Shown here in pieces: positions 43,417 through 54,453 of a DNA stretch of 64,000 nucleotides. The stretch's first letter is position 1; the number at the start of each line of letters is the position of its first letter. The position numbers and the translations under genes were made by a program. The notes beneath the pieces are model-generated. The model searched no databases, was not told the origin of the DNA, and saw only the letters and a list, made by a program, of their open reading frames with translations. Source of the DNA: Paragorgia papillata (Eukaryota > Cnidaria > Anthozoa > Scleralcyonacea > Coralliidae); contig JAWNZC010000106.1 of NCBI GenBank assembly GCA_035771165.1, positions 1 through 64,000 on the forward strand, read 5' to 3'.

Positions 43417-44206
43417 ATTCTGTATTACATGTACGCGTGTCTGTGTTTGATATATATATATAGCATCTTTTGATAATGACGATCTTCGGGAATTAGTCGG
43501 AGAGCTATCGTATCGGTTATGACGTATTGCACGGGGGGTTGAGTAAGAGCTAGGGTTGGGGGGGAAGTTAGGGTTCGGAGGTCTCAAAGGAGCCTGAGAC
43601 GAATGAAGGCCGCGACGCGGTTTCGCTATGGTAACACTGCTAATGACCTTCTCGCCCACACTTGCCCAAGCGCTTAATCCACTTAATGACCCCTAATGAG
43701 TTTCTCTTTTGTCTCTTGCACGTGCACTGAGGCTTTGCCTTTAGTTTATATTAACGGCTTTTCGAAGTGATTCTTCATTCCATCTTTCTACGATTTCCTC
43801 GCTTATAAACGAGGGTTTAGTTAACAAGCATTCTAGGATGACTTACTCTGTTCAGGTTGTAATATAATATTCATAGCTTATTCAAGTAATATTCGAGCTA
43901 AGTTATCTCAGCCGATTCAGACATTTAGACTGTTCAAAACGTTCTCTATTCCTCCAGACAAGGATTCAGATAAAAAATATAAAGTGTCTCTATCAATATC
44001 ATATCAATTCCAAACGAATGAAATCCTGACACAACAACACTGGGCTTATATCACCAACCACACAACTTTCGGGCGTCACACTGGGCGTCACACCGGGGAT
44101 CACACTGGGCGTCACACCGCCGAGCGTCACACCGCCGAGCGTCACACTGAATATTTAATGAGGCGGCATCCCTTTGAATGCTATATGGGGGGGGGGGTTA
44201 TCTACT
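43407..44206 (-). repeat. Right terminal inverted repeat of the large element
   Basis: Inverse of 27,678-28,549. At its outer end GGGCGTCACAC and GAGCGTCACAC units of 12-13 bp are repeated about seven times (44,072-44,152), more copies than on the left. It ends in a G run, then GTTATCTACT. Confidence 0.9.
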
Positions 44207-45269
44207 ACTTATGTACCCTAAAAACAAATAGCAAAACTGATATGTATACATTACTTTTTGTGGTAAGATTCTTATTAATTTATGAAGACTGACTATTATT
44301 TACACACCAATCTCAAGCATCCATGTTTATAAATTTTCTTCTTTCTTTAGAGTCTTCCTCGTACATAAATTGTGTGAATAGTTGGATTTGAGCGAGATGC
44401 TGTATATTGGTGGATGACCAATTTCTATAATGAGATTTAACTAGATCCCAAGGATAGTGCAAAGTTTCTAGTCAAAGATAATAACAATTTTTACGGACAG
44501 AGCTGCCAGTCCCGCAACCTGCCAGCTCATTTTCTAAAGCAAAGCCCAATAATAAAATAATACAAACCAAAACTCAGACAAACCCAAAATAGAATCGAGG
44601 GATTCTTAAAGAGTCATTTTCTCTTGTCAAGAACGAAAAAAAAACCTATAAACTCCAACAAACATGAATACTGACATCTTTTGTGCCCTTCGCTATTGTT
44701 TTCCGGTCTGTTTAATAACATCAAGATCTTTTTAAACTCCTCAAAATTTTTGCAAAAACGCTTGGCGCATCACAAGAATTCCGATACTAATACGTATTAT
44801 GTGACGTCCAGTCACTGATCTCAATAAAACTGGATGGGGCATGAGGCCGAATTTAGCGTGCCATTTGTATGATGACGTGATCACTACCTAAGATGGCTGC
44901 CACTAAAGTTCATAACTTTTGTAGATTGAAAACAGACAGAGTTATTTTCAGAAAATTTAAACGAATGTAAGGACACAAGAAGTACTTAATAAGGTTTAAG
45001 ACGCTAATTTCTTGGATTTTTTTCTGTTACTGAGCTGTAAAACCTTTAAATTTCGTTGTTTTTCTTCAGTGCCAACAACGAAGAAACTTCACGATAATAG
45101 AAACTAAAGAAGACTATAAAATCTACGAATAATTCAATTCCGAATCTTAAATTGTACCTTTTATAGTAATCTTAATGCCTTAACAATATCTCGTGTTGTG
45201 TTCTTGCCATCTTTTGACTGGTATTTGTTGTTAAGCAGTGAAAACTAAACGATATTACTGAAAACCTTC
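44207..45269. other. Unassigned sequence
   Basis: No coding family was recognised. On the plus strand ATGGCTGCC near 44,892 lies in AAGATGGCTGCC, a YY1-like context, but the following frame is short. Confidence 0.35.
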
Positions 45270-46655
45270 AGTCAGCGACTGTCTTTTATATGCCGATACC
45301 TCACTTTTTGATGTTGTTGATACACCCGTTATGACTTTGGTAAAATTAAACCATGATCTCAATAAAATTAATGACTGGGCATCTCAATGGTTAGTTACAA
45401 TTAATCCTACTAAGACTGAATTGGTTATCTTTCCAGTTAAGAGATTTAAACCGTCTCATCCCGATTTGTTTTTTGAAGGTAAAAAAATTACAGAGGTATC
45501 ACAGCACACTCATCTTCGAGTAACATTATCGACTAATTTATCCTGGAAGGCTCACATTTTAACAATATATGAAAGGCTTGTCAGAGGTTAAATTTGCTCA
45601 AAGGATTAAAATATAAGATAAATAGGGAAACTCTGAATAAATTGTATAAATCTCTTTTGATGGAATATGCAGATGTTTTGTGGGATGGTTGCACAGATGG
45701 TGAGAGCGATCTTCTCGAATTTGTATAATACGAAGCGGCAAAAATTGTAATGGGTACCATAAAGGGTACCAGTAGGCGCTATTTGATGCAAGAAATTGGT
45801 TGGGAAGATATGAAAACCAGACATTCTGTTCATAAATTGATATTTTATTTCAAAATTGTCAATAATTCTGTGCCTAGTTATGTAAAAGAGCTATTATCAT
45901 CTCAGGTGTTTAAAACGAGCGAACTCATTATTCCTTGAGATCGTATTCTGACTTCACCTTATTTCCAGTGCGTACCGAGCGTTTTAAAAAATCTTTTTTT
46001 CCATCTGCTACTAAATTGTGGAATGAGATTGATACATCTGTAGGCAATCTTGAGTCAGTTGTTTCTTTTAAAAAAGCTTTGTTAGTTCTTTTTGATGTTC
46101 CATCGAATACAACTTTATTATTCATCTATCATTCAAACTCGAATACGTTTAGATGCTTGTGCTCTTAATTATTACCTATTAAAAATTGGGTGTAAAACAT
46201 CTCCGAAATGTCTTTGTGGCTTTGAAACTGAAACTATTAATCTTTACCTTTTGCATTGTCCGATATTTGCTGCTCCTATATCAAAAGTACTCTCCTCTGC
46301 TGCTTGTATTCTTGCTGACAGATGGCTGGCAATGTCTGAATTGCAGATAATAAGGCTTTTTTTGTTTGGATCTTCACTACTTTCAGAAGATGAAAATGTT
46401 CAAATTTTTTGCTATGTTAAATGTTTTATTAAAGAATCTAATCGTTTCAAAATATGTGAGCCTTGATTTTGTTTGCCATCATCAGTCAGCAATTTAAATT
46501 TAATATTATATTAAATTTATTCCTAAACTAATTATGCAATGTTCTGGTTGAGTTTATATATATATACACATATTATTATTGTAATCTTTAGCTGTAGTGA
46601 GCCCCCTTGATGAGCAGTTTTGCTCTTGGGGCAAACTTATTGAAAATTAAATATT
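45270..46655 (+). pseudogene. 5'-truncated LINE reverse transcriptase, thumb and C-terminal region
   Basis: The copy starts inside the catalytic box (YADTSLFDV, one aspartate codon lost, near 45,290). LNKINDWASQWLVTINPTKTE (45,360-45,422) follows, with FEGKKITEVSQHTHL and LSTNLSWKAHI. After frameshifts near 45,590 and 45,935 comes RFKKSFFPSATKLWNEID (45,980-46,033). The C-terminal CLCGFETETINLYLLHCPIF block is at 46,216-46,275, a C-x-C...H-C finger seen at the end of several LINE ORF2 proteins. The 3' UTR ends near 46,655. Inactive. Confidence 0.75.
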
Positions 46656-49600
46656 TACTAGGATAACCACAGGTGTGACCAGGGTATGTTTATGGGTATA
46701 TTTGTATAAATGCATTATTTTATGCTTCAATGAATGTGTTTCTATGGATAAGCCGTGTTTTCCTCTGATGTTCAAATCTGAAATGATACTAAAAATATCG
46801 TTATATTTACAACTTTGCAGGGGGTCCAAAGCTTCACACACCAAGGATACGCAGTCATATCGCTTGTTTGCTTCTCTTTCAAAGTCCACAATGGGACAAA
46901 CCATGATTGGTTTCTTGCCAAGTTTGGCAATTTACGATTTAACTTGCAAATGTGCATTGAGTCAAGAGTATTGCATGGGGCAAAAGTGTGCCTTTTAAAA
47001 CGATTAATCAAGCTTATGCTTCTGTGAGTGTGAGATGTTTGACTCAGACTACTGAATAACGATGCGGCAGCAAATGCGCTCAAACAATGCAAACTTTGCT
47101 CAATTTTGCCCATGAAATCCTTAAATAACATGCTAATACAATCTTCGAAAAATCGCATGACAAAAAAAGAGAGATCACTTACCTCTAAACCGATTTTCCA
47201 CTCGCAGCTAACTTCCTTACTTCCACTCGCAAGACGCTGAAGCTCACGGCTGACCTTTCCATGCGGTTTTCCAAATACGGCAATATTGCCCATATATTGG
47301 TATATGAGGGGTATATAAGGGGGTGTGAAAACTCATCCAGCGGCCAATACTTTCTTTCTTCCCTGAGATGAGGATGCTCCCAGCTCGCTCGCTGGTCGCC
47401 ATTAACTAAAAAAAAAAACACACAAAAAAAAAAAAACCCAAAAAACTTAACGAACCGGCATCTGTTGTTTGCTTTACGGGTTTCCCGACTCCCCCGGCAC
47501 AGAGTACTTAATATTCATACGCCCGGATAATATGAGCATGCTGACAGCAAGATTGCTTATACTAGTCAACTTTGGGATTGGGAAAAAGTTCGAAGACCAC
47601 AATGCGTCATATGTTTGACTGCTGGCCATAGGGAATGCCCTATCCAGTTTATATAGAGATCAGTGCATCCAGTCGATCCAGATCAAAATTGACTAAAATT
47701 TGCCTGCCTTTACAAATTACGATCGTCTGATGATTATGTTCCTAGCTTCACGTTATGTAGCTTTGCGAATAGTCTGCCCAATCACACGCTAAGTTCACGC
47801 AGGTACAGATACCTGTAGAACTTAAACATTCATGTTTAATATATGGCCAGGGTTCTTTGTACAGTTGTTTATTGAACGCCAATTGAAAATGCGAAGACAG
47901 TCTACAATCTCCAATATACAGAACTTGCAGCTAAGCCTAGAAAGTCGTTGTTTCGAGACGAAAACTGATCGCTCCTTTGCGTTTCTCCGCCATTGTCGTA
48001 TTCGGCAGTCGCAAAACAAAACCACGCGTGTGCAGTGCTATTCTAATATATTCCGTGAGAAAACTTCTTTCATTCTCGATATATTAAGATATATTAATAA
48101 TGCACCAGGATTTTACATGTCTTTCAAGAAATACCCACAGATAAGGTACAAACCTGGCTGTTATCGCTCTTTAGGACTTACGAGCTTTAAGCGACATAAA
48201 TATTTGTCGTATATGAAAGACTGATACTAGTGTTTCACATTTTGAACAATTTTAAGCATTCAAAATGCAACAAGCTTTTGTTGCTAAACCTTCCCCCCCG
48301 GAAGTTTACACCATCGTTCTATCCATCTATCTATCGTTCTATCTATCGTTCTATCGTGTTAATTTCGCCAGTAAATTTCTAAATGGTGTTGATACTGGCA
48401 TTTTTGGAAACTGGTATTCCTGAAAATCTAGTATACACCCCTTCTTGGTACTCTGAAGTGAAGAACCTAATTGCTTGAAACATTGGACAACGTGGTTACA
48501 AGAGACAAAGTGTATAGTCAAGTTTGTTATCATGATGGTTCAAGCAATTAATATATTTTGTACAATACCTGTAACCTGGTCCACAGAGCCACCAGAAAAA
48601 ACAAATTTAATTAATTGATCGTTTGCAAATTTTTCAGTTATGTCCTTGCTGGATGCATGTCTGTTGGAAAACACATTCATCTGCCATATTATGGAATTGA
48701 AGGCTTCAAATCCATGGTAAAATCATGAGTAAATGTTATTAAACCACAGCTGTAACTGTATAAACATCAAGAACCTTACTCCAACCACCTAACTTGTTGA
48801 TATATTTTCAGAGCATTGATTATCACTGTCTAAAATCTTATAAGATCGTGCCATAGCTATAAGATCTTGTCAAGATTTATTTTAAGATCTTACAAGGTGG
48901 TACAACATTTGACAAGATCTTACAAGATCTTGACAAGTGTTTTAAGCTAAAAAAAGGAAATATTTAGTAATTTGGCTATAAATTCAATATGAAAATGTTT
49001 AGCCATAATTAGGTTTCATTAGCAAAACAAAAACTGACAAGATAATCTTAAGATGAAAACCTTCAGATATTAGAAAGTATGCATATTTTATTGTACAGTA
49101 TAATAAACACAGTAATAACGTTATAATCTTTTGTTTGTAGAACAGAAAGTAATACAGAGGCAGATCTGGTTGTTGGTCTTTTGTGGAAGAATGAAGTAAG
49201 TAAGTAAATAACCATTTCAAGAGAAGAAATTAAATGTTGATGATTCGTATTTGGCGAATTGGGGAATAATAGCTTAAACATAGGTATATACTGTACTGTA
49301 AAATCAACACCTAACATCTTAGCTGTGATCCGTGGTCTGAACTGTGTCGTCGGCGGCTGCTTGGAGCGCCTTTGATATGCCTCGACACGGCCACGTTGAT
49401 CTGCATCCTTCGCAATTCAGCCACTGGCTGCAAGTGGATGATTAGCCCCCAGTCCTTTATCCTTTATCCTGTAGTACTGTACATTTCTGTTGAAAATCCA
49501 ACTACTGGTCCAAAATCCCTAACGTCATCTGCTAAGTGAGTAAATAGATGGAGTTTTGGTTTCTTCAGAAAGTTAGGGTGAACAACTTTTATGTGATTAA

Positions 49601-49885
49601 GTAATTGGCTGACTGACACACAGTATTTTCTTTGTTTACAACAACGTTAGGGCCATAGGCAACAGCAATAATCTGTAATAAACAGAAAGGATTGAATAAT
49701 GTCATAATTAATAACCAAACGGAGTCAATATCTGTTTCTCGTTTATGATTTCTTAATTTAATACTTGGAAGGGACTGTTTGTAACCAACATGGATAATCT
49801 GATTAAATGGTAAGTAATTTAAGATATTTGTACCCTGAATGTATTGCTTTTGCCTTGGGGATAAATTATATATATCTTTTCAGAT
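46656..49885. other. Unassigned sequence with overlapping open frames
   Basis: Several frames (173 codons minus at 46,772-47,293; 130 codons plus at 47,832-48,224) show no known motif. (TCTA)n repeats lie at 48,317-48,357. Palindromic AAGATCTT / CTTGACAAGATCTT repeats occupy 48,830-48,945. A possible 79-bp exon (48,638-48,716, TTTTTCAG acceptor, GT donor) encodes GCMSVGKHIHLPYYGIEGF but could not be linked in phase to neighbours. Confidence 0.35.
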
Positions 49886-50107
49886 TTAACGACAAACAGA
49901 TTTATATCTTACATGGCTTAAAAGATTCCAGATTTGTAGTTCTTGTTCTAGTATTAAATGCTCTAAAATTAATACTGTCACTTGGACCCAAACTTTTATA
50001 TCACGACCAACCCATGACCCATATGTTCTGGCTATGTTTCCTGGAACCTTTTGCTCAAAAGCTGAAAAGTCAAAACTTTCAATTTTTGCTTTAAGTTTTT
50101 TTCCCAT
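49886..50107 (-). pseudogene. Unidentified coding fragment, probably transposon-derived
   Basis: The minus strand reads AKIESFDFSAFEQKVPGNIA and then GRDIKVWVQ and LQIWNLLS without a stop. Composition and flow look protein-like, and the plus-strand frame over it is a shadow. No family can be named with confidence. No neighbouring exon was found. Confidence 0.3.
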
Positions 50108-51193
50108 CAGTATTCAATGACTTCATTCTTTGGCTTAGAAGGTACTTTTCCAAACCGAGAAGGATAGTGTGCAGTAGTATTTCAATTGGTGTTTGTCTAA
50201 AAAATAGTCTTTATTTGAGTATTTAAAGTCTCAATGAGACGAAAAATCACATCAATTTGCCAAAATTCCTTTTTGATAGGGTAAAGTAGCAAATTACTAG
50301 CACTTCTACGAAATTTTAATTGATTTGGTCAAATAGATGCAGCCTTATAAGCTTTGAAACTTTGAAATCTAAGCTTTGAAATCAAAATTGCCGTCCGCCA
50401 CTAATTTCTACCATTTTGACCTTGGTCTGTTGTGACATCATAGTCTTAACCATCAAAGCGAAGCAAAGCGATAAACAACAGCTAACAAGGAGTTGCTGTG
50501 CATCTGTTGTATATTATGTCTGTTACGTCTCCAACTAGTAGTTCTTCTGCTTCCTGGTCTGATACAGAGTCTTCTGAGAGATCGTCTGTATATTCACAGC
50601 GAATTCTGACGAATCTGACATGGAACCATTAGCTTCGACTGAATAAATCGTCGAGTACGAAGAAGCCAAGCCCTAGCACAGGAGGAAGAAGAGGAAAACG
50701 TCTTACAACGTTTTAATTCTGATGTTGCTGTTGCTTCTTGGTGAATACGTTTTATAGTTTAGGGTAAATACAATGCAATAGTATTAGCTTTTTACCATAC
50801 TTTTCTTTGCCTATTATTGTGAAATGTGAAGGTGCGAATGTGGCAATTGTAGCTTACAGATGATGGTGAAACCTGAAGAGTGTCGTTGCTGCATGGAGAT
50901 ACAACAGTGTCGCAACACAATGCTCGAATATGAGGACGAGGAAAATCAAAAGTGCATTTTGGATCATCCAGGCTTTAACAACGTTTGCCTGAATGAGTGG
51001 GTGCTTGATGTCGCTTCTTTTGGGGTTGAAGACAAAGAACCGTGGAAATTACGCTTCAGTGTTCAGGGGGGGTCAGAAGACAGATCAGAGTAAGTTTATA
51101 CACCGTTCTCATTTATACTAGTAAATAGAAAAGTTAAATAAACTCAAATTGATTCTTAACCAATTGAAATCAACAATATTTACATCGAAATAT

Positions 51194-51363
51194 AGCAAGG
51201 TTGGAGTACTACCGAAATATGAAACGTAGATGTCTTTACGTCTAAACGTTTCGAGCAAAGGTCCTTCGTCAAAGGACGTAACTTTGTCTCTGAACAAAGG
51301 GTCTTCGCTCGAAACGTTTATAGACATATACGTTCCATGTTTCGGCAGTACACCAACCTTGCT
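51194..51363. repeat. Fold-back MITE in intron, ~170 bp
   Basis: AGCAAGGTTGGAGTACTACC and AAACGTTTCGAGCAAAG on the left pair with CTTCGCTCGAAACGTTT and GGCAGTACACCAACCTTGCT on the right. A half copy of the same sequence (ACTCGAAACGTTAGATTCC, then TTTCGGCAGTA) lies at 25,838-25,895. Confidence 0.8.
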
Positions 51364-51570
51364 ACATGTATATTTCGATTTCTATTACGCACATTACTTT
51401 TATTTTAATATTTACATCGTTTGTACTCAGTTCTAATCAAGAAATATATTCACATCGTTTGCGCCCAGTGCTATTCCTATACATGTATGTTTGAGCTATA
51501 TTTTATATTGCACGATGAGTTTTAAACGGTTTATTTACAGATTTTTGCGAGCGGTATCCTACAGGCAACT

Positions 51571-52378
51571 TAGAGATGTGCAAATCCGATACGAATCCGA
51601 TCCGGATTCGGAGCGATAAATAGAAATTTCGGATCGGATCAGATTGGAAAAGTTTATGGCAGTCGGATCTGATCGGATTACGATTCACGAATTTGAAACA
51701 ATAAAACCTTACTGGTGAGTGCTGACTGCTGAGAGATTAATCCTATTTGTTAACATAATTGACGTGTTTCTGCTGTGTTTATGGTTTCGTATTACCTACC
51801 TATTATAGTTTTTCTGAGAGATGACTTTGGTAACAAGAAGTTCCATGAAAATGACCAAGATATGGCTGCTATCAAGAAAATGAAGGCGGTTGGGAGAAAG
51901 GTGATCGACACGAAGCTTTCTTAAACAGAAAGCATGGGATACATTAGAAATGGATGATGTAGATTTTGTAGAATTGTAGAATGTTCTTTCTGACGTTAAA
52001 CTTCTCGATTAGCGACCTTTATTTTGTAACTTGTAAAAAACCTTCTGTCATGTATTATCTATTTATCTTCTCAACTTTCATTTGATTAAACGGTTTACAT
52101 TTGCTTTTGATGAGACCTCAGACTTCTCGTAATAACGCAGCATCCTGTAGGAACGTTTATGTTTGGTCTTAAAACCTAAAAATAGAATTAGGAAACATTC
52201 GACTTAATTGAAAAGGGTATAATTTCAGTTTGGATTTTTTTCCGGATCGGGATGTTTTATTGACGTCGAATCGGATCGGATCCGGATAGGAATTTTTCGG
52301 ATCGGATCGGACTCGGATTTCTATCATTAATCAATTGTCGGATTCTAACTGTCCAATCTGATCCGATGCACACCTCTA
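51571..52378. mobile_element. hAT-like non-autonomous element with (ATCGG)n-rich ends, 808 bp
   Basis: The ends TAGAGATGTGCA and its near inverse TGCACACCTCTA are followed inward by strings of GATCCGATCCGGATTCGG and GGATCGGATCGGATCCGG. Such TAGRGRTGTGCA termini with subterminal repeats are common among animal hAT elements. Neither an 8-bp duplication nor a transposase was seen; the flanks AGGCAACT and CTCGATAC differ. It interrupts the last P2XR_C exon. Confidence 0.7.
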
Positions 52379-52639
52379 CTCGATACATCTTCCTTTACCA
52401 TCATGCTGTTATAATGCCATTAGATCGACATTCCCGAACTCTGACGTGCGTGAGTACAAGGGTTTCGAGGAAGATGAAGAAGTTTAACAAGGTACTGTTT
52501 GGCTATTATTTGAATTATGCTGAAATCGTAGTTGTTTGTTGTGGTGCATATTACCCCTTTCTTATGCCCTTTCATTGGGTTTCCAGACTTCTTGCACGTA
52601 CGTGCTCCTCTCGTATTATCAGTAGCTGTCAACTTACCT

Positions 52640-53530
52640 TTTTTTACAATACCAAAAAAATATAAAAATAAAATGGTTTATTGTTTATTGAAACTTTTTG
52701 CCACAAAATAATCTAGTACATAATTTAATGTTAATTAAAAGTGGTGAGGAAGTCTAAAATAGAAACCAGAAGGCTTATTATAATTTAGACTCTGGAAGTA
52801 AACTTGAATTATGCATAATAATTTTGTATAATAATACGGTAAAGCAGAGCAAGTGTGTAAGAATTAATAAGGTAAGAAATCTCAAGATGGCTTAGGTTCT
52901 TTTTTAATTTGGATATAAATAAAGAAAAAGGAAGTTATATTTATAATCTCGTCTGGCAAAGAATTGTAGAATTTTGATCCTTGATACTGAACTGTCTTAA
53001 CAAAATGGTATTCGTAGTATTTTAGTATTTCTTGTAACATAATCATGTGTACTATTGCTAAAAACAAACATGTCATTAAATTTTTTTGGAAGTAGCTTAT
53101 TTGTACACAAAAATACAAACTGTCCTGTTTGTAGATTACAAATATCATGAAATTTCAATATGTAAGATCTCCAAATATTGGATCAGTGTGAGCATGAAAT
53201 TTCTATTGTTTAGTGTTCTGATTATGCGTTTCTGCAATAGAACAATACGATTAAGATTTGTTGGATAAGTAGAAGCCCATACAATATTGCAGATATGATG
53301 GATAAACCATAGAAAAGTATAATAAGGTTCGTAAGGAGGACTTCAAGATGTAAGAGCTTGCTCTAAAGATTATTACAATATATTTTGATATTTGGTTTGA
53401 TATATGAGATATATGCGAATTCCACGACAAATTTTCTTCAATTACTACGCCAAGGAATAGAGTTTCCTTTGCCTGATTTATAACTTGATTATCTATAAAT
53501 AACTGAATATAAAGTTGCTGTCTTTTTTGT
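52640..53530 (-). pseudogene. LINE C-terminal fragment
   Basis: The minus strand from about 53,530 reads LFIDNQVINQAKETLFLGVV, EENLSWNSHI and SKYIVIIFRAS, the region after the RT palm. After further frames it ends KTVQYQGSKFYNSLPDEI near 52,950-53,000, a typical LINE ORF2 C-terminal block. The RT core is missing. Frameshifts and stops are present. Confidence 0.7.
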
Positions 53531-54437
53531 GTAGGCTACCTGTGGTAGCACCGAGTACTAAATTCGTGTTTGTGTCTTCTCTGGCAGTTTTTTTGGGTGT
53601 CATGAACTGGCATTCTTATGCAATCTTCAATCCCAGTGTGCTTTGGTGGTGCATCACACTCATGGGAACAAGGGTGGATCCCATGTGTTCGCGAGTTTGG
53701 TTTGTGCTTGAACTCTGATCTTTCTGCTTCGCTACACGCTGCTTTCCAGCCAACTAAGGTAAGTGTTTTTGTGTTTTGTTTTACATCTTGACAATATAAT
53801 TGAATAGTCTTTAGTTGAATGCCTAGAAAAGTATATCGAATGCCATTATATTATGCGGAACAGTATGTTGAAATCTTATGATTTAGACTTCATTGCTAAA
53901 AAGGACTGTAGATCTTGATATCTCAGCTTTGTTTATAAGCTTAAGGTGGTCCTATACAAAAAAATCATGGCTCAGGTTGAATTTTAGTAAATTTCTAAAA
54001 GTTGATCATTCGAACCTTTAATCATTGCTGAATCTGAATATCAAGTTTTTATTGCTATATCGTACATATAAATTCTTCAAAACAGACGAATTCCAACGCC
54101 ACCTGAGTTTTTGACCATAACAACGCCATAGCAACGAGTTTGTTGTTTTCCAATTGTTATGAAAATTTTGCCTCTATTTGACTTCTGTTATCACGAAGTA
54201 CGTCCTTAAATTCTCTAATAACCGCTGGATAGCCCCGTCGTCAAAACAACTGTGAAACGCAAACTCATACCGAGGGCATTTTTGCCTCCACGGTGGGAAG
54301 TCGGCGAAAAATGGCCGTGGGATCGGTTGGTCGGTTCTGTAATCTGATTGGCTAGTTATTTAACCTAAATTATTCAGCAATGGACGCGCTGTGGGGTATA
54401 TTTATTAATGAAATTGTATGCAGGATTGGAAATATTA
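53531..54437. other. Unassigned sequence
   Basis: A plus-strand frame at 53,515-53,718 shows no recognisable family. It ends near a GTAAGTG donor-like site at 53,758. Nothing else was supported. Confidence 0.35.
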
Positions 54438-54453
54438 ATGCATTCTATTGAAG
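54438..54453 (+). pseudogene. ZAD-like/DUF6589 gene, first coding exon (MHSIE)
   Basis: ATG at 54,438 followed by four codons and one base, then the donor GTAAGG. Joined to the acceptor at 55,710 it gives GAA GAT GAC in phase with the ZAD-like exon. A minimal but phase-correct first exon. Confidence 0.5.

Larger units (their letters stand above)
27678..44206. mobile_element. Large virus-like element with ~0.8 kb terminal inverted repeats (Polinton/adintovirus-like), hosting a nested MULE
   Basis: The left arm 27,678-28,549 is repeated in inverse at 43,407-44,206. Both ends read AGTAGATAAC followed by a C run and CATATAGCATTCAAAGGGAT. Subtracting the nested MULE (29,167-37,382 plus one duplication) leaves about 8.3 kb. 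Inside are an A32/FtsK-HerA-type packaging ATPase and two pairs of small genes in a second inverted repeat. Long TIRs starting AG and a packaging ATPase are Polinton/Maverick/adintovirus traits. However, no DNA polymerase B, integrase or capsid gene was recognised, so it is reduced, chimeric or a different class. No clear 6-bp target duplication is visible (left flank TATGTA, right flank ACTTAT). The class assignment is inference. Confidence 0.65.
50516..52487 (+). pseudogene. P2XR_C (P2X7 intracellular-type) domain gene, disrupted
   Basis: An N-terminal Ser-rich exon starts at ATG 50,516 (MSVTSPTSSSSASW) but shows a frameshift and stops by about 50,720. The next exon (about 50,830-51,089) encodes RCECGNCSL, KPEECRCCMEI and HPGFNNVCLNEWVL, the cysteine pattern of the P2X7 C-terminal zinc/guanine-nucleotide-binding domain. 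It ends at GTAAGT and joins in phase (ga|a) to an exon at 51,541 encoding EFLRAVSYRQL. That exon is cut at 51,570 by an inserted element. On the far side, from 52,379, the frame resumes with LPSCCYNAIRSTFPNSD and ends REYKGFEEDEEV at TAA 52,485. Such stand-alone P2XR_C proteins, without the channel part, are numerous in cnidarians and fish. Some residues between YRQL and LPSC are missing. Confidence 0.7.

Noticed and set aside
27678..44206. Treating the whole 16.5 kb as one element encoding both ATPase and MULE transposase
   Set aside because: The 9-bp duplication and separate TIRs at 29,167 and 37,382 show that the MULE is a later, independent insertion.
46772..47293. 173-codon minus-strand frame as a gene
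   Set aside because: Odd composition and no recognisable motif; plus-strand frames overlap it equally well.
47832..48224. 130-codon plus-strand frame as a gene
   Set aside because: No motif, no promoter or homologous copy in the window, and competing frames on the other strand; length alone is not enough.
48638..49195. Two putative exons (GCMSVGKHIHLPYYGIEGF and EADLVVGLLWKNE) with good splice sites
   Set aside because: The open phases of the two do not join, no third exon fits and no family was recognised, so no gene is called.
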